From: Halieaceae bacterium UBA5044
GTDB taxonomy: Bacteria > Pseudomonadota > Gammaproteobacteria > Pseudomonadales > Halieaceae
Assembly (NCBI GenBank): GCA_002416125.1
Contig: DIBU01000008.1
Coordinates: 62,001-126,000, forward strand
Length of the DNA stretch: 64,000 nucleotides
Direction of reading: 5' to 3'
Shown here one piece after another: positions 50,868 to 60,365 of this stretch; the first letter of the stretch is position 1; each line of letters opens with the position of its first letter. The notes below the pieces were generated by a model. It was not told the DNA's origin. It did not search any database and saw nothing but the letters and a program-made list of their open reading frames with translations. The position numbers were made by a program, and so were the translations under genes.

Positions 50868-52271
50868 ATGAGCAAGCAGACAGACACCAACACACTTTGG
50901 GGCGGGCGTTTCGCTGAACCCACCGACCAGTTCGTCCAGCGCTTCACCGCCTCCGTGGAGTTTGATCAGCGCATGGCGGCCGAGGACATCCAGGGCTCCC
51001 GAGCGCATGCCGATATGCTGTGCGCCGTGGGTGTGCTGTCCGATGCCGAGCGCGGACAGATCCAGAGCGGGCTCGACCAGGTGGCAGCGGAGATCGCAGC
51101 CGGCGAGTTCCACTGGTCCATCGAGCGCGAAGACGTGCACATGAACATCGAGGCGCGCCTGACCGAGCTGATTGGCAATACCGGAAAGAAACTGCACACC
51201 GGCCGTTCGCGCAACGACCAGGTCGCGACGGATATCCGCCTGCACCTCCGTGCAGCCATCGATGCCATCGGCGCAGAGCTGACGCGCCTGCAGCGGGGCA
51301 CTATCGGACTGGCAGCCGAGCACTGCACGACCATCATGCCCGGCTTCACCCACCTGCAGACCGCGCAGCCCGTGGTGTTCGGGCACCACCTGCTGGCCTG
51401 GAACGAAATGCTGGAACGCGATTATGGCCGGCTTATGGACTGCCGTGCCCGGCTCAACCAGTCTCCGCTGGGGGCGGCTGCACTGGCCGGCACCACCTAC
51501 CCTATTGACCGCGAGATGACAGCGCGCGCGCTGGGCTTCGATCGGCCGACGGCCAACTCGCTGGATTCCGTCTCGGACCGTGACTTCGCCATCGAATTCT
51601 GCAGTTTCGCCGCGCTGCTGATGACGCACCTGTCGCGCATGTCTGAAGAACTTGTGTTGTGGACGTCAGCCCAGTTCAATTTCGTCGAGCTGCCGGACCG
51701 TTTCTGCACCGGCTCGTCCATCATGCCGCAGAAAAAGAACCCGGACGTCCCTGAACTGGTGCGCGGCAAGGTCGGCAGGGTCAACGGCCATCTGATCTCC
51801 CTGCTCACCCTGATGAAGAGCCAGCCTCTGGCCTACAACAAGGACAATCAGGAGGACAAGGAGCCGCTCTTCGATACCATCGATACCGTACTGGGCAGCC
51901 TGCGTGCCTTTGCCGACATGGTGCCTGCCATCCGGCCGCGCGCGGCGCAGATGCGCGAGGCGGCACGCCGCGGGTTTTCCACCGCGACCGATCTCGCAGA
52001 TTATCTCGTGCGCAAGGGACTGCCCTTCCGCGACGCCCACGAGGTGGTGGGCAAAGCGGTCGCACACGGTGTGGCCAGCGGGGCCGACCTGGCCGAAATG
52101 TCGTTGGCTACGCTACAGGGGTTCAGTGGGGAGATCGATGCCGACGTGTTCGACGTGCTGACTCTGGAGGGTTCGGTGGCCGCGCGCGATCACCTGGGGG
52201 GCACTGCGCCCCGGCAGGTACAGACGGCCGCAGAGGCCGCGCTGCAGCGGCTGTCAGCCCGCCCGCAGTAA
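50868..52271 (+). CDS. argH: Argininosuccinate lyase
   Basis: Last step of arginine synthesis, argininosuccinate to arginine and fumarate. The 467 residues match the family: WGGRFAEPTDQFVQRFTASV, HTGRSRNDQVATDIRLHLR, MPGFTHLQTAQPV and the signature GSSIMPQKKNPDVPELVRGK. ATG 50868. Diverges from algZ, as in Pseudomonas. Confidence 0.97.
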   Translation: MSKQTDTNTLWGGRFAEPTDQFVQRFTASVEFDQRMAAEDIQGSRAHADMLCAVGVLSDAERGQIQSGLDQVAAEIAAGEFHWSIEREDVHMNIEARLTELIGNTGKKLHTGRSRNDQVATDIRLHLRAAIDAIGAELTRLQRGTIGLAAEHCTTIMPGFTHLQTAQPVVFGHHLLAWNEMLERDYGRLMDCRARLNQSPLGAAALAGTTYPIDREMTARALGFDRPTANSLDSVSDRDFAIEFCSFAALLMTHLSRMSEELVLWTSAQFNFVELPDRFCTGSSIMPQKKNPDVPELVRGKVGRVNGHLISLLTLMKSQPLAYNKDNQEDKEPLFDTIDTVLGSLRAFADMVPAIRPRAAQMREAARRGFSTATDLADYLVRKGLPFRDAHEVVGKAVAHGVASGADLAEMSLATLQGFSGEIDADVFDVLTLEGSVAARDHLGGTAPRQVQTAAEAALQRLSARPQ

Positions 52272-52305
52272 GCCAGGCGGGAGGTGCCGGCGGAGGCGCT
52301 GCCAG

Positions 52306-53307
52306 TCAGGGCACAAAGCGCAGGCTGGCCTGAAAGGTGATATCCGGCGCCGTCTCGACCCGGATATCCTCCATAAACCCGGCTTCCAGCGCCCAGCGGT
52401 CCGTCAGCTGCCAGCGCGCACCCACATTCAGCAGCAGGGCGCTGTCGCCCAGAGCCGTCAGATTGCTCTGCAGCGGAGCGGCGTGGGCATCGACCTGCGC
52501 CAGCAAGGTGACGCGCTCATGCACGGCCCAGCTCACCCCCATACCGGCAAACCAGAGATTGCGCTCCTGCGCGGCACGCAGCCCCGGAACCTGCCCCGCT
52601 CTCAGATAACCCGCCTGCCCAAACAGCTGCCAGACGCTCTGCGGGGGCAAGCCGTCGGCCCGCAACACCAGAAAAACATCCTCCGCGCCACTGCCCAGCA
52701 GCTCGCGCTCTTCTCCGGTCGCCAGCTTGTACCCCAATCCGGCGCTCAGGCGCCAGTTCCCCCCAGTGCGCAATGCGCGGTGCAGGCCCAGGGTGACATC
52801 ACCCGCTCCGGAGACGCTGTCCTGCAGGGCAAACGCCGCCGTCGAGTTCAGATAGCGGAAGTCCAGCTGGTCGCGGGGCACCGCATCACGCCCCCCATCC
52901 GGCATTCCCCACAGGCTGTGCCAGCTGTCGATCAGCGCATCCAGCGAGCCGCCGCTGTGGCTCAGCCAGGGCAGCTCCACCTGCAGCTCCCAGCCGGGTG
53001 CCAGGCCATAGCGCCACTCGAGGGCGAGGCGGTGGGTTTCACCATCCAGGCGCAGTGCCTCCCCGGTGGCGCTGTCGAACACGGCGTGGCTGGCCATCGC
53101 GCCATGCACGGCGAAAGCCATGTCCTGCGCAGGCAGCAGCGCGGCACCGCGCATCGAGGGCAAGCCCAGAAGACCGCTGACCGGTGTCAGGTTCTTGCCG
53201 TACAGCGGCTCCACTGCCTGGGCCGCACCGGCCAGGAGCAGCAGGGCAGTCAGGCCGCCAATGGCACAGCGACGCAGGGACACCTTGAGGGAAACACACG
53301 CTCGCAC
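52306..53307 (-). CDS. DUF3187 family outer-membrane protein
   Basis: A 333-residue exported barrel-like protein. The signal peptide is VRACVSLKVSLRRCAIGG followed by LTALLLLAGAAQA. The mature part resembles DUF3187 (PF11383): ALEWRYGLAPGWELQVELPWLSHSGG with alternating beta strands ending in FQASLRFVP. Start GTG 53307 has GAGG eight bases upstream; no ATG lies close. Function unknown. It diverges from lptM-lysA. Confidence 0.8.
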   Translation of the reverse strand: MRACVSLKVSLRRCAIGGLTALLLLAGAAQAVEPLYGKNLTPVSGLLGLPSMRGAALLPAQDMAFAVHGAMASHAVFDSATGEALRLDGETHRLALEWRYGLAPGWELQVELPWLSHSGGSLDALIDSWHSLWGMPDGGRDAVPRDQLDFRYLNSTAAFALQDSVSGAGDVTLGLHRALRTGGNWRLSAGLGYKLATGEERELLGSGAEDVFLVLRADGLPPQSVWQLFGQAGYLRAGQVPGLRAAQERNLWFAGMGVSWAVHERVTLLAQVDAHAAPLQSNLTALGDSALLLNVGARWQLTDRWALEAGFMEDIRVETAPDITFQASLRFVP

Positions 53308-53436
53308 GGGCAGGGCCTCAGTAACAAACCCCTGATCCTGCCATGATCCCGCGCGCAATTCGAGCCTTTGCCGAGGCGCCGCCCCCGGGCCTGCCCGCCC
53401 CGCGTTGTGCAACGCAGAATCCTGCGTCAATTCGGG

Positions 53437-53442
53437 TATACT
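53437..53442 (+). promoter_or_regulatory. -10 element before lptM-lysA
   Basis: TATACT 28 bases before the lptM ATG. Predicted transcript start around 53449 would leave a short leader consistent with ATG 53471. No clear -35. Confidence 0.4.
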
Positions 53443-53470
53443 GCGCGCTTTTATGGACGGAACCCCAGCC

Positions 53471-53641
53471 ATGCCCATGACGCGCCCTCACTGGCTGATT
53501 GCCCCACTACTGGCCCTGCTGGCCGGCTGCGGGCAGACCGGCCCCCTGCAGTTGCCGCCGCAGGCAGAGGCGCCCGCAACCGCGCCGGTGGCGAGTGCAG
53601 TGCTGCCAGCAACGACGGCTCACGCTTCCGCAACCTACTGA
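53471..53641 (+). CDS. lptM: LptM/YifL small lipoprotein
   Basis: A 56-residue lipoprotein of the LPS transport machine, which helps LptD mature. The signal peptide ends in the lipobox LLAGC, followed at once by the family's C-G-x-x-G-P-L-x-x-P motif (CGQTGPLQLPP). The rest is a short Ala/Pro/Thr tail. Start ATG 53471 has GGAA eight bases upstream; a TATACT lies 28 bases before. In many gammaproteobacteria it precedes lysA or dapF, as here. Confidence 0.85.
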   Translation: MPMTRPHWLIAPLLALLAGCGQTGPLQLPPQAEAPATAPVASAVLPATTAHASATY

Positions 53642-53655
53642 GTGCCCACAGAACC

Positions 53656-54906
53656 ATGAGTTTCTTCGAGTTTCGCGCCGGCACCCTGTACGCCGAAGAG
53701 GTCGCCGCTGACGCCATAGCCCAGCACCACGGCACGCCCTGCTATGTGTATTCACGGGCCGCCCTGGAAACAGCCCTGCGCGCCTACCAGGGCGCGCTTG
53801 CCGACTGGCCGCACCTGATCTGCTACGCCGTCAAAGCCAACTCCAACCTCGCCGTCCTCGATGTGCTGGCCCGCCTCGGTGCGGGCTTTGACATTGTTTC
53901 CGTGGGCGAACTGGAGCGGGTGATTGCCGCCGGCGGAGATCCCGCGAAGACCGTATTTTCCGGCGTGGCAAAGACCGCCGCAGAAATGGCCAGGGCTCTG
54001 GAGCTGGGCATTCACTGTTTTAACGTTGAATCGGCGGCGGAGCTGGATGTGCTCAACCGCGTCGCCGGACAGATGGGCAGGCAGGCACCGGTGTCGATCC
54101 GGGTAAACCCCGATGTGGATGCGCGCACCCACCCCTACATCTCCACCGGTCTGCGGGAAAACAAGTTCGGCCTCGGCGTCGACGAAGCCCTGCCGCTGTA
54201 CCGGCGCGCCGTCGCGCTGCCGCATATCGATGTGCAGGGGCTGGACTGCCACATCGGCTCACAGCTGACGGAGCTGAGCCCTTTCATTGACGCCCTGCGG
54301 CGCCTGTTGCTGCTGGTCGACACACTGGCGGACGAGGGTATTGCCATCCGCCATCTCGACCTCGGTGGCGGCCTCGGCGTGCGCTACCGCGACGAACAGC
54401 CCCCCGCCATCGCCGACTACATCGCTGCCATCCGCCGGGAGCTGGGCGAACGCCGGCTGCCCCTGGTGTTCGAGCCCGGCCGCTCCATCGCTGCCAACGC
54501 CGGTGTTCTGCTCACCCGGGTGGAATACCTGAAGCAGACACCGGAACACAATTTTGCGCTGGTAGACGCCGGCATGAACGACATGATCCGTCCCGCACTG
54601 TACCAGGCGTGGCTGGATATACAGCCCAGTCACGCTGCGGCCGACGGCATCAACGCCACCTGGGACATCGTCGGCCCGGTGTGCGAAACCGGCGACTTCC
54701 TCGGCAAGCAACGCACACTGTGCCTGCGGGAGGGCAGCCTGCTGGCCATGTTCGGCGCCGGCGCCTACGGCTTCAGCATGAGTTCCAACTACAACACCCG
54801 GCCACGCGCCGCGGAAATCATGGTGGATGGTGACGCGATGCATGTCGTCGGCGCCCGTGAAACCCTTGACGACCTGTTGCGGCGGGAACGCCGTCTGCCC
54901 GACTGA
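53656..54906 (+). CDS. lysA: Diaminopimelate decarboxylase
   Basis: Last step of lysine synthesis, meso-diaminopimelate to lysine. The 416-residue PLP enzyme has the cofactor Lys60 in CYAVKANSN, then VSVGELERVIAAGGDPAKTVFSGVAKT, DCHIGSQLTEL and EPGRSIAANAG. The C-terminal residues CETGDFLG include the active-site Cys and EYGFS-type AYGFSMSSNYNTRPRAAE. ATG 53656. Part of the operon lptM-lysA-dapF-DUF484-xerC. Confidence 0.97.
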   Translation: MSFFEFRAGTLYAEEVAADAIAQHHGTPCYVYSRAALETALRAYQGALADWPHLICYAVKANSNLAVLDVLARLGAGFDIVSVGELERVIAAGGDPAKTVFSGVAKTAAEMARALELGIHCFNVESAAELDVLNRVAGQMGRQAPVSIRVNPDVDARTHPYISTGLRENKFGLGVDEALPLYRRAVALPHIDVQGLDCHIGSQLTELSPFIDALRRLLLLVDTLADEGIAIRHLDLGGGLGVRYRDEQPPAIADYIAAIRRELGERRLPLVFEPGRSIAANAGVLLTRVEYLKQTPEHNFALVDAGMNDMIRPALYQAWLDIQPSHAAADGINATWDIVGPVCETGDFLGKQRTLCLREGSLLAMFGAGAYGFSMSSNYNTRPRAAEIMVDGDAMHVVGARETLDDLLRRERRLPD

Positions 54907-54919
54907 GGAGCACCCGCCG

Positions 54920-55750
54920 ATGCTGCTCAAATTCACCAAAATGCACGGTGCAGGGAACGATTTCGTCGTCATCGATTTGATAACCCAGCGCTTTCGCCCC
55001 TGCACAGAGGACATCAAGCGCCTCGCCGACCGGCACTTCGGTATCGGCTGTGACCAGGTCCTGCTGGTGGAAACGCCGGACAGTCCGGAGGTGGACTTTC
55101 GCTATCGCATTTTCAATGCGGATGGCAGTGAAGTGGAGAATTGCGGCAACGGCGCACGCTGCTTCGCCCGCTTCGTGCGTGACAAGCACCTGACCGGCAA
55201 GCGCGTGATCCGCGTGCAGACCGCCGGTGGCGTGCTCGAACTGCGCCTGCGTGACAAGCAGCGGGTGGAAGTCGACATGGGCGCGCCGGTCTTTGAGCCA
55301 GCGCGTATTCCACTGCTGGCCGATCACGAGGCACCGAGCTACACCCTGCAGGTGGCGGACCAGCAGCTGGACATCGGCGCGCTGTCGATGGGCAATCCGC
55401 ACGCGGTGCTGCGTGTGGAAGACGTTGACAGCGCCCCCGTTGCCACACTGGGTCCGGCAATCGAACACCACCCCAGCTTCCCGAAACGCACCAACGCCGG
55501 TTTCATGCAGGTGCTCTCGGCAGGGGAAATTCGCCTGCGTGTTCACGAGCGCGGGGCCGGGGAGACCCTGGCCTGCGGTACAGGTGCCTGCGCGGCAGCC
55601 GTGTACGGCATGATGCGCGGCTGGTTGCAGGACACCGTGACAGTTCACCTGCCCGGCGGTAAGCTTGAGATTCGCTGGCCCGGCCCCGGCAACCCGGTGA
55701 CCATGACGGGTCCGACCGCCGTCGTGTTCGAGGGCAGTATCAGAATATGA
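54920..55750 (+). CDS. dapF: Diaminopimelate epimerase
   Basis: Interconverts LL- and meso-diaminopimelate. The 276-residue protein has the two catalytic cysteines in EVENCGNGARC (C75) and ETLACGTGACAAAV (about C218). It starts MLLKFTKMHGAGNDFVVID as in E. coli. ATG 54920, GAGGAG about ten bases upstream. It follows lysA by 13 bases. Confidence 0.97.
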   Translation: MLLKFTKMHGAGNDFVVIDLITQRFRPCTEDIKRLADRHFGIGCDQVLLVETPDSPEVDFRYRIFNADGSEVENCGNGARCFARFVRDKHLTGKRVIRVQTAGGVLELRLRDKQRVEVDMGAPVFEPARIPLLADHEAPSYTLQVADQQLDIGALSMGNPHAVLRVEDVDSAPVATLGPAIEHHPSFPKRTNAGFMQVLSAGEIRLRVHERGAGETLACGTGACAAAVYGMMRGWLQDTVTVHLPGGKLEIRWPGPGNPVTMTGPTAVVFEGSIRI

Positions 55751-55787
55751 CGCCGGCGCCGCGCGCCGGAAATGTGGAGCACAGACC

Positions 55788-56492
55788 ATGTCAGCCAGAA
55801 ATGAACAGGCAGTCGCTGCCGAGAGCGCAGCATTGACCGACGACACCGTTCGCGAGTACCTCAAGAACCACAGCGATTTCCTGCAGCGCCACCCTGACAT
55901 GCTGGATTTTCTACACGTGAACCACGCCTCCGGGAGTGCCGTGTCCCTGGTAGAAAAGCAGGTGAGCGTGCTGCGCGAACGCAATACCGAAATGCGCCAG
56001 CGGCTCAACGCCCTCACGGCGAATGCGCGCAGCAACGACAAGCTATACGAGCAAACCCGGCACCTGGTGCTCGCCATGCTGGACGCCGACTCCGTCCCGG
56101 CACTGTGCGCCGCCTTCCAGCGCGCCATGCAGGCGGATTTCGGTGTTGAACACGCAAGCATCATCCTGTTCGGTGATGCGACCGCGGCGGATGGTTTACG
56201 TGTGGTGCCGGCGGAAAGCGCCCAGTCAGCCATCGGCGCCCTGCTGCGCGGACGCAAAGCCGTCTGCGGCCCACTGCGCCGGGAGGAGCTCGACTTCCTG
56301 TTCGAGAACGCCGGCAGCGTGGGATCTGCAGCAGTCATGCCACTTGCCGGAACAGAGGACCTGGGGGTCATCGCGGTGGGCAGTTCCGATGCGCATCACT
56401 ATACGAGCACCATGGGCACGCTGTTCCTGCAGCATATTGCCGAGGTGATGGTGCGCCTGCTGCCCCGCCTGCAAGCACCGGCACAGGCGTGA
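55788..56492 (+). CDS. DUF484 family protein
   Basis: A 234-residue protein of the DUF484 family always found between dapF and xerC. Residues 20-60 carry the hallmark VREYLKNHSDFLQRHPDMLDFLHVNH. A coiled coil follows, then a GAF-like domain (DSVPALCAAFQRAMQADFGVEHASI). The precise role is unknown. Its stop codon overlaps the xerC start. Confidence 0.93.
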   Translation: MSARNEQAVAAESAALTDDTVREYLKNHSDFLQRHPDMLDFLHVNHASGSAVSLVEKQVSVLRERNTEMRQRLNALTANARSNDKLYEQTRHLVLAMLDADSVPALCAAFQRAMQADFGVEHASIILFGDATAADGLRVVPAESAQSAIGALLRGRKAVCGPLRREELDFLFENAGSVGSAAVMPLAGTEDLGVIAVGSSDAHHYTSTMGTLFLQHIAEVMVRLLPRLQAPAQA

Positions 56493-57403
56493 TGCCGGAG
56501 GCCACGCCGCTGCAGGTCGCCTCTGAGGCCTTTATCCGCTACCTGCGCGACGTGCGCCAGTTGTCGCCACACACGGTCAGCAACTACCAGCGCGACCTCG
56601 CCGGCCTCCAGCGTTTCTGCGCGGATCGTGGTCGCAGCGATCCGGCCCGGTTGCACGAGTCCGACATACGTGCCTGGGTAAGCCAGCTGCGCCGCCAGGG
56701 CCTCGCCAGCAGCAGCATCCAGCGTGCATTGTCGGCGCTGCGCTCCTTCTTCAATTATCTCGGTCGGGAACAGGGTCATACGCGTAACCCGGCCGCCGCG
56801 GTACAGGCGCCGCGGCAGCCCAGGCGCCTGCCGCGAGCGCTGGATACCGATCAGGTAAACCGCTACCTGCAATTCAGCGGCGATGACCTGACGGCGCGCC
56901 GGGACAGCGCCATGGCGGAGCTCTTCTATTCCTCAGGCCTGCGACTGGCGGAGCTGGCCGCTATCAATCTCGGCGACATAGACCGCCATGAGCAGTTGCT
57001 CACCGTCACCGGCAAGGGCCGCAAAACACGCACCGTACCGGTGGGCGCGGTGGCACTGGCGGCACTGGATCGCTGGCTGGAAGTGCGCCCCGCAAGCACC
57101 GACCCCGCACTGTTCCTCAGCCGTCGCGGAACGCGCGCCAGCGCGCGCACGATCCAGGATCGGCTGCGCCTGCAAGGCCGGCGGGCAGGCATGTACCAGG
57201 ACGTACATCCACACATGCTGCGCCACTCGTTTGCCAGCCATATGCTGGAATCCAGCGGCGACCTGCGCGCGGTGCAGGAGTTGCTGGGGCACGCGAACAT
57301 TGCCACCACCCAGATCTACACCCACCTCGACTTCCAGCATCTGGCCAAGGTCTACGACGCAGCGCATCCGCGTGCCCGGCGCCGCAAGCCCGGCGAGGAA
57401 TGA
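56492..57403 (+). CDS. xerC: Tyrosine recombinase XerC
   Basis: Resolves chromosome dimers at dif together with XerD. The 303-residue protein has the complete catalytic set: R151, K175, H241, R244, H267 and Y276 (LRLAEL, TGKGRKTR, HMLRHSFASHML, LGHANIATTQIYTHLD). The N-terminal SAM-like domain is RYLRDVRQLSPHTVSNYQRDL. ATG 56492; a GTG one codon earlier is possible. It overlaps the DUF484 stop. Confidence 0.97.
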   Translation: MPEATPLQVASEAFIRYLRDVRQLSPHTVSNYQRDLAGLQRFCADRGRSDPARLHESDIRAWVSQLRRQGLASSSIQRALSALRSFFNYLGREQGHTRNPAAAVQAPRQPRRLPRALDTDQVNRYLQFSGDDLTARRDSAMAELFYSSGLRLAELAAINLGDIDRHEQLLTVTGKGRKTRTVPVGAVALAALDRWLEVRPASTDPALFLSRRGTRASARTIQDRLRLQGRRAGMYQDVHPHMLRHSFASHMLESSGDLRAVQELLGHANIATTQIYTHLDFQHLAKVYDAAHPRARRRKPGEE

Positions 57404-57407
57404 GCGC

Positions 57408-58118
57408 ATGCCGCTGCGGGTGATCACCTTCGACCTGGACAACACGCTGTGGGACGTGGAGCCTGCCCTGTTGCGTGCGGAGCAGGCACAGCGGGACTGG
57501 CTGCTGCAGCATCGCCCCGGAAGCATCGAGCACCACGACCACGACAGCCTGTGGGAATTCAAGAAGCGGGTCTGGAAGCAGCATCCGGAACTGGTGCATC
57601 ACGTCAGTCAGATGCGCATACGCACACTGTTTGAGCTGCAGCGCGCGGCGGGCTTCAGCGTCGCAGAGAGCGAGGCCGGCGCCCGCGCGGCGTTCGCCGC
57701 CTTTCTGGAAGAGCGGCACAAGGTCGAGCTCTACGCGGAGGCGCTGGACGTGCTGCAGACGCTGGCCAAAACCTACCGACTGGGTGCGCTGACCAACGGC
57801 AACGCCGACATCTACAAGACCGATGCGGCGGAATACTTCGATTTTGCCTTTCTGGCAGAAGAGATCGGTGCCAGCAAGCCTGCGCCGGACATGTTTCACG
57901 CCGCACTGGCGGCGACCGGTGCCGCCGCGGAAGAGATTGTGCATGTGGGCGACAACCCCGAACACGACATACTCGGGGCACAGCGGGTGGGCCTGCGCAC
58001 TGTCTGGGTGAACCTGGCAGGTGACGCCTGGCAGCCTGAGAGCTATCGCGCCGACGAGGAGGTCACGGCGCTGCGCGACCTGCCCGCGGCCATCGCCCGC
58101 CTCAACGGCAAGCCTTGA
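57408..58118 (+). CDS. yigB: HAD-superfamily phosphatase (YigB type)
   Basis: A 236-residue HAD hydrolase. The nucleophile loop is ITFDLDNTLWDVE, motif II is LGALTNGNAD and motif IV is HVGDNPEHDILGAQRVGLRTVWV; the Lys is in GASKPAPDMFHAAL. E. coli YigB, which follows xerC in the same way, dephosphorylates an intermediate of riboflavin synthesis; the same role is likely here. GAGGA lies eight bases before ATG 57408. Confidence 0.9.
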   Translation: MPLRVITFDLDNTLWDVEPALLRAEQAQRDWLLQHRPGSIEHHDHDSLWEFKKRVWKQHPELVHHVSQMRIRTLFELQRAAGFSVAESEAGARAAFAAFLEERHKVELYAEALDVLQTLAKTYRLGALTNGNADIYKTDAAEYFDFAFLAEEIGASKPAPDMFHAALAATGAAAEEIVHVGDNPEHDILGAQRVGLRTVWVNLAGDAWQPESYRADEEVTALRDLPAAIARLNGKP

Positions 58119-58144
58119 CAGGAAGAACCCCGGGGGACTCGGGT

Positions 58145-58483
58145 TTAGATCGCGTTTTCGCCCGTCTCGCCGGTGCGAATACGGATGACCTGTTCCATCT
58201 CGGTGACAAAGATCTTGCCGTCTCCGATCTTGCCGGTATTGGCTGCCTGAATGATGGCATCAATGGTCGAAGCCAGCTGGGACTCACCGACGGCGATCTC
58301 CAGTTTCAGCTTGGGCAGGAAGTCCACCACGTACTCGGCGCCCCGGTACAGCTCGGTGTGGCCGCGCTGACGACCAAAGCCCTTGACCTCTGTCACAGTA
58401 ATCCCCTGAACACCTATTTCCGCCAGTGCGGCACGGACGTCGTCCATCTTGAACGGTTTGATGATGGCAGTGACCAGTTTCAT
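58145..58483 (-). CDS. glnK: Nitrogen regulatory protein P-II (GlnK type)
   Basis: A 112-residue PII signal protein that senses 2-oxoglutarate and ATP/ADP and reports nitrogen status. The T-loop with Tyr51, the uridylylation site, reads RGAEYVVDFLPK. The signature TGKIGDGKIFV is intact. The start MKLVTAIIKPFK and overall similarity fit GlnK of Pseudomonas more than E. coli GlnB. GGAG lies nine bases before ATG 58483. No amtB is adjacent. Urea-degrading genes lie just upstream on the same strand. Confidence 0.92.
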   Translation of the reverse strand: MKLVTAIIKPFKMDDVRAALAEIGVQGITVTEVKGFGRQRGHTELYRGAEYVVDFLPKLKLEIAVGESQLASTIDAIIQAANTGKIGDGKIFVTEMEQVIRIRTGETGENAI

Positions 58484-58550
58484 GCAGGCATCTCCGAATT
58501 TCAGCGAAGCCCGCAGTATACGCCATAGAATCGCCGGTGGGCACAGCCCC

Positions 58551-60365
58551 TCATGCCATTCCGCTGCCCTGCAACCAACGCCGCCAGCCACCGTGGTGCG
58601 TGATGTCCTCCGCTGCCGTCAATACACCCTGCGGTTCGCAGATGAAACCACTGACCCAGCTGCCGTCCGCCAGCTCCACTTTGCCGATCCCCAGCGGTGC
58701 GGGGATGCCGGCAACGAAGCTCCCCAGTTCGGCAGTCGGGATGGACCACACCTCCACCTCGATGTCGCGCCCCTGCGCTTCGTCACGCACCATGCCCGGG
58801 CGCAGGGGAGGCCCCCCGGCCAGCAGGTAGAGTCGGTAGCAGGCGGCGCTCTGCGTGCGGGTCAGCAGGGTGGCGCCGCGCTCACGGAGCTGCCAGTTCA
58901 GGGGCAGGCCATCGAGATGCGCACCGCAGACCGCAATCTTCGTGTGCGTCGTGTCAGCCACTGCCGGCGCCCTGCTGCCGCTCGCGGCCACCTGCAGGGC
59001 ACCCAGTGGCAACGGCAGCAGGGCACGCAGGCGATTGGCCATCGACAGCAATGCGCGGTCACTGAAAGCGCTGCCTGCCAGGGTCACACCAAAGGGGCGC
59101 CCGCCCGGCGTAAAGGCCGTGGGCACCGCCACCGCTGCCATGTCCAGCAGGTTCATGAAATTGGTGTAATAGCCGAGTTGGGCGTTGTACAGCACCGGCT
59201 CGGCGAGCAGGTCGGCAATACTGAACAGACGTCCCGCCGTGGGTGTGAGCAGGCAGTCGAGGCCCGCCAGCGCCGCCTCGCACTGCTGGCGCAGGGCCGC
59301 CAGCCGGTACTGGGCCTGGAACAGTGCCGTTGCTTGCAGCGTCTCACCCTGTGCCACGATACGCCGAACCACCGGATGGATGGCTTCGGGGTTCGCGGCG
59401 AGCATGGATTCACAGGCGATGTAACGCTCCGCCACCCAGGGGCCGTCATACAGCAGACGCGCCGCCTGGTCGAAAGGCGTGTAGTCCACCGGCACCAGTT
59501 CCACCCCCGCGTCAGCCAGCGCTGCCAGGGTATGCCGGTAGGCCGCTGCATAGTCACTGTCACCAAAGAATTTCAGATGCTCTTCGCCGAGCACGCCCAT
59601 TTTCAGCGGCCCCGTGCGCAGTCCGTAGTGGCGTGCGCTATTGGCGAAGACGTTGCGGCGGCTGAAGGCATCCTCCTGGTCGAACCCTTCCGCGCAGCTC
59701 AACACCCGGTCTGCGTCATCGGTATCCAGCGCAAACAGGCTGATGCAATCCAGGCTGCGGCAGGCGGGCACCAGGCCGCGGGAGGACAGGAGGCCGCGGG
59801 TGGGCTTCACGCCCACCAGGTTATTGAAGCAGGCCGGCACGCGGCCCGAGCCCGCCGTGTCAGTGCCGAGACTGAAACTCGCGAGACCCAGCGCCACAGC
59901 CACTGCCGAGCCTGAGCTGGAGCCGCCGGAGATGTATTCCGGGTCGAAGGCATTGTGACAGGCGCCGTAGGGCGAGCGGGTGCCGTTGAGCCCGGTCGCG
60001 AACTGGTCCAGATTGGTCTTGCCCACCGGAATCGCACCCGCATCCAGCAGTTGCTGCACCACCCGTGCAGACTGCGACGGCGTGTAGGCGAACTCGGGAC
60101 AGCCCGCCGTGGTGGGAATACCGGCGAGGTCGATATTGTCCTTGATGGCGAAGGGCACGCCCCACAGTGGGTGGGTCGCCGGGTCGCGATCGGCGAGAGC
60201 CTCCAGCCAGCCTGCCTGCTCTTGCGCACTGAGCACATGAATCCAGATATTGTGCCCGGCATACTCGCCGGCACGCTGGCGAATGTTCTCCATCACGGAC
60301 GCCGGCGTCAGTTCACCGTCCGCGTAGGCCGCCTGTAATCCCGCGATGGTCATAGTGTGGCTCAT
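58551..60365 (-). CDS. atzF: Allophanate hydrolase
   Basis: Breaks allophanate into ammonia and CO2, the second step of ATP-dependent urea use. The 604-residue protein has an amidase-signature domain with K75 (FAIKDNID), the SGGSSSGS stretch (residues 147-154) and the nucleophilic S173 in DTAGSGRVPA. Residues ~460-600 form the C-terminal AtzF domain (TKIAVCGAHLDGLPLNWQLRERG). The start overlaps the urea carboxylase stop by 4 bases (ATGA), so the two are translated together. Confidence 0.94.
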   Translation of the reverse strand: MSHTMTIAGLQAAYADGELTPASVMENIRQRAGEYAGHNIWIHVLSAQEQAGWLEALADRDPATHPLWGVPFAIKDNIDLAGIPTTAGCPEFAYTPSQSARVVQQLLDAGAIPVGKTNLDQFATGLNGTRSPYGACHNAFDPEYISGGSSSGSAVAVALGLASFSLGTDTAGSGRVPACFNNLVGVKPTRGLLSSRGLVPACRSLDCISLFALDTDDADRVLSCAEGFDQEDAFSRRNVFANSARHYGLRTGPLKMGVLGEEHLKFFGDSDYAAAYRHTLAALADAGVELVPVDYTPFDQAARLLYDGPWVAERYIACESMLAANPEAIHPVVRRIVAQGETLQATALFQAQYRLAALRQQCEAALAGLDCLLTPTAGRLFSIADLLAEPVLYNAQLGYYTNFMNLLDMAAVAVPTAFTPGGRPFGVTLAGSAFSDRALLSMANRLRALLPLPLGALQVAASGSRAPAVADTTHTKIAVCGAHLDGLPLNWQLRERGATLLTRTQSAACYRLYLLAGGPPLRPGMVRDEAQGRDIEVEVWSIPTAELGSFVAGIPAPLGIGKVELADGSWVSGFICEPQGVLTAAEDITHHGGWRRWLQGSGMA

